From an uncultured Sinobacteraceae bacterium (GTDB taxonomy: Bacteria; Pseudomonadota; Gammaproteobacteria; Steroidobacterales; Steroidobacteraceae): a stretch of 57,969 bases of DNA. The stretch covers positions 1 through 57,969 of the forward strand of contig CALEKY010000020.1 in assembly GCA_937902995.1 (NCBI GenBank), written 5' to 3'. This document shows, in pieces, positions 52,982 through 57,969 of this stretch (positions are counted from its first letter, which is position 1; the number at the start of each line of letters is the position of its first letter). The notes beneath the pieces are model-generated. The model was not told the origin of the DNA. It saw only the letters and a list, made by a program, of their open reading frames with translations, and made no database searches. The translations under genes were made by a program, and so were the position numbers.

Positions 52982-53209
52982 GAAGCTCTCCCAGAAAGCG
53001 GTCCTACGGCGAGGTCCCGTGATCTCAACCCAAGGACAGTGTGGCATGAATACGCGGTTTTGCGGAGCATCTCAGCGGCAGGCGCGAGTGGAATCGTTCC
53101 GCCGCTGAAATTGATAACAATCGAAAATCGGGGCGCACCCCTTGGCTTGCCTGTCTGCGCCCCAGCCCCCAGGCTGGACCTACTCTTCGACTCCGTGCGT
53201 TGTTTGACC

Positions 53210-53857
53210 ATGAAACCGCTCATTCTTCTGCTCCTTGCTTCTGCGCTGGTGGCGCACGCAGCCGCTGCCCAAGAGCGCGAGCCTGGCTGGGAGATCGGCG
53301 CCCATTTGCTGTACATGAACAATGAAGATGTCGGCTTCCGCGGCGGATCGTCGGTCGCCACCGACGACGAGGTTGGCGTATCGATCTCGGTTGGCTACCG
53401 GTTCAATTCGCGTTTCGAGCTGCATCTCGATCTGGATTCGTACAGTGTCGACTACGACGTTTCGATCGTCTCGGATTCGAACGCGCCTTTTCGTGGCCGC
53501 GGAACATTGGACACGATCTCGCCTCGCTTGAATGCAACGTTCAACTTCTTCGAAGGCCCGTTGACGCCTTACATCACGGCCGGCATCGGCTGGAGTTTCA
53601 TCGACACGAACATTCAGGAAGGCCCCGTCTATCTGGATTGTTTTTGGGACCCGTGGTGGGGGCGCATCTGCGAGCGACGTCAGGACACCAGGACCGTCGA
53701 CGAGCTCACTTACCAAGCCGGCTTGGGTCTGCGTTGGGATTTCTCGCAAAGATTCACGCTGCGGTTCGGATACGAGAAGAAATGGATCGATTTCGAAGAG
53801 GCCACGAGCACGCCCGATTTCGACCAGTTCAAGATTGGAGTGATGTTCAGGCTGTGA
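53210..53857 (+). CDS. Outer-membrane beta-barrel protein, OmpW/OmpX-like size
   Basis: A 215-residue protein with signal peptide MKPLILLLLASALVAHAAAA. Alternating strands follow (WEIGAHLLYMNNEDVGFRG, VGVSISVGYRFNSRFELHLD, LTPYITAGIGWSFIDTN), ending FDQFKIGVMFRL, as in eight-stranded barrels. Two cysteines (LDCFWDPWWGRICERR) could form a loop disulfide. Small barrels of this size carry hydrophobic compounds or act as adhesins; role unknown. The stop lies three bases before an eleven-unit heptad array. Confidence 0.75.
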   Translation: MKPLILLLLASALVAHAAAAQEREPGWEIGAHLLYMNNEDVGFRGGSSVATDDEVGVSISVGYRFNSRFELHLDLDSYSVDYDVSIVSDSNAPFRGRGTLDTISPRLNATFNFFEGPLTPYITAGIGWSFIDTNIQEGPVYLDCFWDPWWGRICERRQDTRTVDELTYQAGLGLRWDFSQRFTLRFGYEKKWIDFEEATSTPDFDQFKIGVMFRL

Positions 53858-53860
53858 GCT

Positions 53861-53955
53861 TAGACTGAAGACTGAAGGCTGAAGGCTGAGGGCTGAGGGC
53901 TGAAGACTGAAGGCTGAGGGCTGAAGACTGAAGGTAGAGCGCGCATTCGCGCGCT
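53861..53955. repeat. Eleven-unit AAGGCTG heptad array followed by GC palindrome
   Basis: The longest uninterrupted array: TAGACTG, AAGACTG, AAGGCTG twice, AGGGCTG twice, AAGACTG, AAGGCTG, AGGGCTG, AAGACTG, AAGGTAG (53861-53937), perfectly in phase, then AGCGCGC-ATTC-GCGCGCT (53938-53955). It lies between convergent genes. Confidence 0.9.
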
Positions 53956-53991
53956 TTGACCAGCGTCCAACAGCGACGGAACCTGGCGGTG

Positions 53992-54663
53992 TTACTTCAT
54001 ATCGACGATCGCGATGCCGACCTTCTCCAGGACTTGCGTCAGCCATTGCGATTCGTCGTGCAACACGACGATCGAGGGCACTAGCGAGGTCGGTCTGCGG
54101 AAGATTGCAGTCACGCTCTGACCTCGAACGGCAAGGCCTCGGCGCGCATGCTTGACTAGCGTGCGCATCCAAACCTCGTTCAATTCGCCATTCTTTTCTC
54201 GCGCATAGGTCAGCGCATCGCCTTCGCTGGTGTACACGGCCACGAAGGGCGCGTTCTCACGTGCGTTTACGACCAGACGTTCAGCGCATCGCCGGCAGGA
54301 GCGCATGCGAAAGCGCTGTAGGCCATCCCGCATTCGGGCCGTGAGGCGGGGGAGCAGATAGAAGAACAGAACACCGACGGCGAACAGAAGAATGAACCAG
54401 GGACCGGGCGGCGGACCCCAAATGTTGGGGTCGACATTTGGCAAGGACAGACAGAACACGAGCCCCAACACCGACAGCACCAAACCGAACCCGCGGGCGA
54501 ACCGCGCCAGTCGCGGTTCGCGATCGAGAGCCCAACGCTGAAAAAACGCGATGTCTTGCTGCCAGAGCGCGCGGTAGAGCTCTTCCGCCGCTCTCTCGCA
54601 ATGCGAGACGTCGACGATGAAGCGATGCTGCATTCGTCCGTTCCAGATATCGGCGAGATCCAT
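53992..54663 (-). CDS. Membrane protein with two helices, function unknown
   Basis: A 223-residue protein with an N-terminal cytosolic part, two adjacent membrane helices (FGLVLSVLGLVFCLSLPN and WFILLFAVGVLFFYLLP; about 58-105) and a cytosolic C-terminal domain with AVYTSEGDALTYAREKNGE and SLVPSIVVLHDESQWLTQVL. The layout resembles YcxB-type membrane proteins, whose function is unknown; I do not recognise more. Divergent from the crotonase gene. Confidence 0.65.
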   Translation of the reverse strand: MDLADIWNGRMQHRFIVDVSHCERAAEELYRALWQQDIAFFQRWALDREPRLARFARGFGLVLSVLGLVFCLSLPNVDPNIWGPPPGPWFILLFAVGVLFFYLLPRLTARMRDGLQRFRMRSCRRCAERLVVNARENAPFVAVYTSEGDALTYAREKNGELNEVWMRTLVKHARRGLAVRGQSVTAIFRRPTSLVPSIVVLHDESQWLTQVLEKVGIAIVDMK

Positions 54664-54791
54664 CGCGATCAGTCAGCACCGCGGCAGGAAATTCGTCAAA
54701 GGCCGGCCCACGATTCTGTGAACGTTTGCACGCTTCCCCGCCCCGCTCTAACGTACGCACCCCCGCACTAACAACTCGGTGAGTCTGCCCC

Positions 54792-55664
54792 ATGGAATTC
54801 GAACAAATCGCGTACCAGGTCGAGGACCGCATTCTGACGATCACGCTGAACCGCCCGGACCGGATGAATGCAGCCACTCCGCGCATGTATGAAGAGCTCA
54901 TCGAGGCATTCGATCGGGCGGACGCCGATGACGACGTCAAGGCGATCATCGTGACCGGCGCCGGGAAGGTGTTCTGCGCAGGCGCGGATCTCGAGCGCGG
55001 TGCCGATACCTGGAGCAACCGTTCCGATTTCACTGACCTGTCTCGACAGCAGCGCTACATCGGCAATGGCGGCGGCCGGATCGCACGGCGCATTTTCGAT
55101 TGCAACAAACCCGTCATCGCAGCGATCAACGGTGCTGCCGTCGGCGTCGGCATCACGATGACACTACCGATGGACATCCGCCTGTGCGTGCACGGCGCGA
55201 AGCTCGGGTTCGTGTTTGCCGCGCGCGGCATCGTGCCGGAAGCCTGCTCGAGCTGGTTCCTGCCGCGTATCGTCGGGATCAGCAAGGCGCTCGAGTGGTG
55301 TTACTCCGCGAAGATCATTCGCGCGGAAGATGCACTCGAGGCCGGTTTGTTCCGAAGCCTGCATGCACCGGAAGAGCTCATGCCAGTCGCGCGTGCGCTC
55401 GCTCAGGAGTTCGTCGCGAACAGCTCACAGGTCTCTTTGGCGTTGACCCGCCAAATGATGTGGCGAATGCTCGGTGCACCGCACCCGATCGATGCGCACG
55501 AAATCGATACCGCCGCCATGAATGCACTCGGTCAGTCGGACGATGCCAAAGAAGGCATTACCGCTTTCCTCGAAAAGCGCCCTGCCCGTTTCCGCGATAC
55601 CTTGAGCAAGAACCTGCCCAAGTTCTTCCCGTGGTGGAAGGATCGGGAATTCCGCAAGCTTTGA
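54792..55664 (+). CDS. Enoyl-CoA hydratase/isomerase (crotonase) family protein
   Basis: A 290-residue crotonase. ITLNRPDRMNAATPRMYEEL, GAGKVFCAGADLERG and INGAAVGVGITMTLPMDIRL form the CoA and oxyanion sites; AARGIVPEACSSWFLPRIVG carries the Glu position used for hydration. The long C-terminus with KNLPKFFPWWKDREF is typical of one common crotonase subgroup. It may act in fatty-acid or aromatic acyl-CoA metabolism; no partner enzymes are adjacent. Confidence 0.85.
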   Translation: MEFEQIAYQVEDRILTITLNRPDRMNAATPRMYEELIEAFDRADADDDVKAIIVTGAGKVFCAGADLERGADTWSNRSDFTDLSRQQRYIGNGGGRIARRIFDCNKPVIAAINGAAVGVGITMTLPMDIRLCVHGAKLGFVFAARGIVPEACSSWFLPRIVGISKALEWCYSAKIIRAEDALEAGLFRSLHAPEELMPVARALAQEFVANSSQVSLALTRQMMWRMLGAPHPIDAHEIDTAAMNALGQSDDAKEGITAFLEKRPARFRDTLSKNLPKFFPWWKDREFRKL

Positions 55665-55691
55665 CGTTCCGCTCGCGCCGTCAGATGCTCG

Positions 55692-56162
55692 TCACGGCAG
55701 CATTCCGAATGCCAGCAATGCGAGCAACCAGGCGACGAACGACAACAAGAGCCGCAGCCAATTGAGCGAGCGCCAACGCGCAGCAATCTGTAGTGCGGAG
55801 GCGCTCGCGGCATCGCTCCGCATGAGCTCGAGCGCCTTCGGGATGAAGAAGGTGAACGTGAACACGCGTTCGATGACGGTCACCCCGCAGGCTGCCGTCC
55901 AAAGCGTGCGCAGCGGCGGCGCGCTCGTGAACGCAAAATACAAATTGATCAGCGTCAGGATCGTCAACGGCCCCGTCGTCACGAACGCCCAGAACCGTCG
56001 GCCCGTATCGTCGGCGCGCATCGCCTCAGGATCGAGAGACGCACTACCCATCCAGCGCGGCACGACGATGAGCTGCTCGAACAAGCCAGCTCCGAAAGCA
56101 ATCCCGTGAAAGATCGCGAATGCGAATAGAGCGAACCACTGCCAGTCCATCGACATATCCAA
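55692..56162 (-). CDS. Four-helix membrane protein (DUF1772-like)
   Basis: A 156-residue integral membrane protein with four predicted helices (WFALFAFAIFHGIAFGAGLF, FWAFVTTGPLTILTLINLYF, VTVIERVFTFTFFIPKALEL, WLRLLLSFVAWLLALLAFGM). The pattern resembles DUF1772/anthrone-oxygenase-like proteins, whose function is mostly unknown. ATG 56150 is an alternative start. Confidence 0.65.
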   Translation of the reverse strand: MDMSMDWQWFALFAFAIFHGIAFGAGLFEQLIVVPRWMGSASLDPEAMRADDTGRRFWAFVTTGPLTILTLINLYFAFTSAPPLRTLWTAACGVTVIERVFTFTFFIPKALELMRSDAASASALQIAARWRSLNWLRLLLSFVAWLLALLAFGMLP

Positions 56163-56332
56163 TCACGCAACCGAAATCGAAGCGGCGCGGATCGTAGCGA
56201 TCGCACGCGCGCCCGATCAACCCATGTTCCAAGTTGTATGCAACGAGCTGACCGAGGTACGCGCTCGACGAACGGCTAGCCGATTTCTTCTTACAAACGA
56301 TCGAAGCCGGTCGAAGCGATTTCGTCGTCGAG

Positions 56333-56620
56333 TTAGCCGCGACGAAACGAAAGCCCTTCGCGCTTCAATGCCGCTTTCAGCTTCGGGATCGAGCTCGGCC
56401 CCATCCCGTGCAGCGCCAGAATTTCTTGCTCGCTGTACTTCGCGAGTTTGGCGAGCGTCAAGATTCCTTTTCCTTCGAGGGCACGCCTTGCCGGCGCGCT
56501 GAGATCAGCGAGAAAACCGCTCGTCGGTTTTCTTTCCTGCTCGCACTTAGGACATGTGGGACAGTCGGAGCTCTTCTTGTAGCGATGTCCCTTCGGACAG
56601 ATTCTGATCGACGCCGTCAT
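56333..56620 (-). CDS. Small zinc-ribbon plus RNA-polymerase-alpha-CTD-like protein
   Basis: A 95-residue protein starting at 56620. The N-terminus is a probable zinc ribbon (ICPKGHRYKKSSDCPTCPKC), and the rest resembles the helix-hairpin-helix of the RNA polymerase alpha C-terminal domain (LSAPARRALEGKGILTLAKL, then LHGMGPSSIPKLKAALKREG). Such proteins are thought to bind DNA or act as small transcription-associated factors, but no role has been shown to my knowledge. The 170-base gap on its 3' side (56163-56332) shows no gene. Confidence 0.75.
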   Translation of the reverse strand: MTASIRICPKGHRYKKSSDCPTCPKCEQERKPTSGFLADLSAPARRALEGKGILTLAKLAKYSEQEILALHGMGPSSIPKLKAALKREGLSFRRG

Positions 56621-56658
56621 GCGCTTGCCCTGCTCCCGAAACTTTCCTCGATCGACAT

Positions 56659-57075
56659 TCAACCCGTCCACTGCGGATTCCAAACGATCTCCCACAAGTG
56701 CCCGTCGGGATCCTGGAAGTAACCTGAGTAGCCGCCCCAGAACGTGTCGTGCGCCGGCCTGACGATTACCGCGCCCGCAGCAGCTGCTTGCTCCATGACC
56801 GCATCCACCTCTGCTTTGGAGCGAACATTGTGTCCGAGAGTCACTTCCGTGGCGCTGCGAGGTCCGACTGGAATTGCCGTATCGTGACTGATGCTCTTCC
56901 GCGGCCAAAGCGCGAGGCGAAGCCCGGCCTGAAGATCAATGAACACCACGGCTCCGTACTCGAACTCATTGCCGACGATGCCTTCCGTTGGGAATCCGAG
57001 CCCATCGCGATAGAAACGCAACGATCTCTCCAGATCGTCGACGCCTAGCGTGATCACTGAGATGTGCGGTTTCAT
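56659..57075 (-). CDS. VOC-family (glyoxalase/bleomycin-resistance-like) protein
   Basis: A 138-residue single VOC domain. KPHISVITLGVDDLERSLRF opens it with the first His ligand; GYFQDPDGHLWEIVWNP closes it with His and Glu ligands. There is no signal peptide, unlike the VOC protein at 22481-23434. This is a broad family of metal-dependent small enzymes and binding proteins; the reaction is unknown. Confidence 0.82.
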   Translation of the reverse strand: MKPHISVITLGVDDLERSLRFYRDGLGFPTEGIVGNEFEYGAVVFIDLQAGLRLALWPRKSISHDTAIPVGPRSATEVTLGHNVRSKAEVDAVMEQAAAAGAVIVRPAHDTFWGGYSGYFQDPDGHLWEIVWNPQWTG

Positions 57076-57093
57076 TGGAATCCGGCGACGGAA

Positions 57094-57528
57094 TCAATCC
57101 TCATCCTCTGCCCAGAAGCAGCCTGCGATTCGCTCCGAGATACAAATGACTCCCGCGTCGAACGTGGCGCTCGTCAGCGGATTCCAGCTCGTATCGAAAT
57201 CGAGACCTTGATCCTTAGACCGACCGAGATTCGTCAGGAAACGCGTCTTGTCGGAAGGAAACTGCTCTAAAAAGCGATCGGCTAGAGATTCTGCTTCTTC
57301 CGTGCTCATGATCTCTGCCTTGTACGCCATGTCCCGGTGCAGCAGCGATGCCACGATCGTACGCGCCTCCACCCTCTGAACCTCACGAAGCCCGGCATCC
57401 GGCGAAGCGGTGCAACTCAATCCGAACCGCGCAAGAACATCGGGAAGCCCTTCACCCCAATACGAAGCGAAGCAGATGCGGACCCGACCGCTCTTCCGTT
57501 TCTCGATCAGCTCCATTAACGAGTCCAT
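57094..57528 (-). CDS. Hypothetical cytosolic protein
   Basis: A 144-residue protein of unknown function. Start 57528 (MDSLMELIEKRKSGRV) has AGGA 8 bases upstream; a longer in-frame start at 57582 would include residues encoded by heptad repeat DNA and is unlikely. Visible segments are RICFASYWGEGLPDVLARFG and RTIVASLLHRDMAYKAEIMS, with an acidic end (CFWAEDED). I recognise no domain. Confidence 0.55.
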   Translation of the reverse strand: MDSLMELIEKRKSGRVRICFASYWGEGLPDVLARFGLSCTASPDAGLREVQRVEARTIVASLLHRDMAYKAEIMSTEEAESLADRFLEQFPSDKTRFLTNLGRSKDQGLDFDTSWNPLTSATFDAGVICISERIAGCFWAEDED

Positions 57529-57544
57529 GCTTCCGTCCTGCCGT

Positions 57545-57757
57545 GAGGCTGTAGGCTGTGGATTAAAGGCTGTAGTGAACAAGGGTTCGCGTGTTCGACC
57601 CCTCGCACTAGGCTACAGGCGATAGGCTACAGTCAACAGAGTCGGCTGCTCGAGCCTCCCCCTCACACGCACGCTTCGCTCTGCGTGCCTCTCCCCAATG
57701 AGAGGCGAACATGCGCCCCCGCCAACTGTCGCCTGCAGCCTGTCGCCTGTAGCCTCA
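57545..57757. repeat. Three GGCTGTA/GGCTACA heptad arrays in one gap
   Basis: GAGGCTG, TAGGCTG, TGGATTA, AAGGCTG, TAGTGAA (57545-57579); TAGGCTA, CAGGCGA, TAGGCTA, CAGTCAA (57609-57636); and, inverted, TGTCGCC, TGCAGCC, TGTCGCC, TGTAGCC, TCA (57727-57757). The last array contains the stop of the RND pump gene at its edge. Between the second and third, GAGGCACGCAGAGCG-type GC-rich sequence is present but no gene. Confidence 0.8.
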
Positions 57758-57969
57758 TCCTTCAGCAGACGCCGAAGGATGCCGAAGCGCCGCATCGACG
57801 AGCTTGCTCACGTACTGCGGCGACTTCGTCTTGCGCGCGAAGATCGAATACACCGCAGGAACGGCGAGCAGCGTGAGGAACACCGATACCATCGTTCCGT
57901 AGAACACGACAATGCCGATCGGGCGGCGCTGTTCGGCGCCGGCGCCCGTCGCGACGAGGAACGGCAGCG
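57755..57969 (-). CDS. RND efflux pump permease, C-terminal end
   Basis: The last 71 residues of an AcrB/HAE-type RND permease, truncated by the right edge of the window. LPFLVATGAGAEQRRPIG is the highly conserved loop, followed by the last membrane helix (IVVFYGTMVSVFLTLLAVPA, then VYSIFARK) and a short cytosolic tail. It uses the proton gradient to expel drugs or other hydrophobic compounds. The stop TGA begins a heptad array. The adaptor and outer-membrane channel genes would lie outside the window. Confidence 0.85.
   Translation of the reverse strand, partial: LPFLVATGAGAEQRRPIGIVVFYGTMVSVFLTLLAVPAVYSIFARKTKSPQYVSKLVDAALRHPSASAEG

Noticed and set aside
53861..53937. Tandem repeat considered as a CRISPR array
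   Set aside because: Units are 7 bases, contiguous and degenerate with no spacers, and no cas genes are present.

Overview
The window is a GC-rich, densely coded chromosomal stretch from a Gram-negative aerobic proteobacterium. It carries TonB-dependent receptors, a porin, periplasmic quinoproteins and c-type cytochromes. A gammaproteobacterium of the Steroidobacter/Nevskia/Xanthomonas-like kind fits best, but that placement is an inference from gene content. No rRNA, tRNA, CRISPR array, transposase, phage gene or replication origin was seen.

Layout. (1) 1-10.3 kb: a lanthanide-type methanol dehydrogenase cluster (xoxF-xoxG-xoxJ and a class III formaldehyde-detoxifying alcohol dehydrogenase), a YVTN beta-propeller protein, a porin, a sigma-54 activator, pqqD and a pentapeptide-repeat protein. 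Sigma-54 promoter sequences (-24 GG / -12 GC) lie in front of xoxF and the porin, with weaker ones before pqqD and the pentapeptide gene, so the block looks like one sigma-54 regulon. (2) 10.3-16.3 kb: branched-chain amino acid catabolism (leucine dehydrogenase, BCKDH E1alpha/E1beta/E2, a thioesterase) with a divergent Lrp-type regulator. (3) 16.3-30 kb: mixed metabolic genes: a glycerate-kinase-like protein, an alpha/beta hydrolase, an acyltransferase-3/SGNH protein, an exported VOC protein, a second quinohemoprotein dehydrogenase, a di-heme peroxidase/MauG-like protein, an OmpA-like protein and an MFS transporter. (4) 30-41.3 kb: a probable hydroxycinnamate (ferulate-like) uptake and CoA-dependent degradation cluster (TonB receptor, aromatic-acid MFS, MetE-like protein, feruloyl-CoA synthetase, amidohydrolase, FadJ-like protein) with a divergent LysR regulator. 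(5) 41.3-49.5 kb: a LacI-type regulon (MmgE/PrpD, cytochrome P450, LacI, membrane transporter, CapA-like protein, TonB receptor) with matching palindromic operators before the P450 and the TonB receptor. (6) 49.5-58 kb: housekeeping and unassigned genes, including a TrhO-RluA fusion, and the end of an RND pump.

The most striking feature not explained by genes is a dispersed set of degenerate tandem arrays with a 7-base (sometimes 8-base) period. Six sequence families occur, often flanking a short GC-only palindrome. They sit at gene ends: at least eleven stop codons lie inside or at the first unit of an array, and four more lie within about ten bases of one.

Taken together, the genes suggest oxidation of methanol and other alcohols in the periplasm with PQQ enzymes, handling of formaldehyde, and use of plant-derived aromatics and branched-chain acids through CoA esters. 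The link between methoxy-aromatics and the C1 genes is inference.
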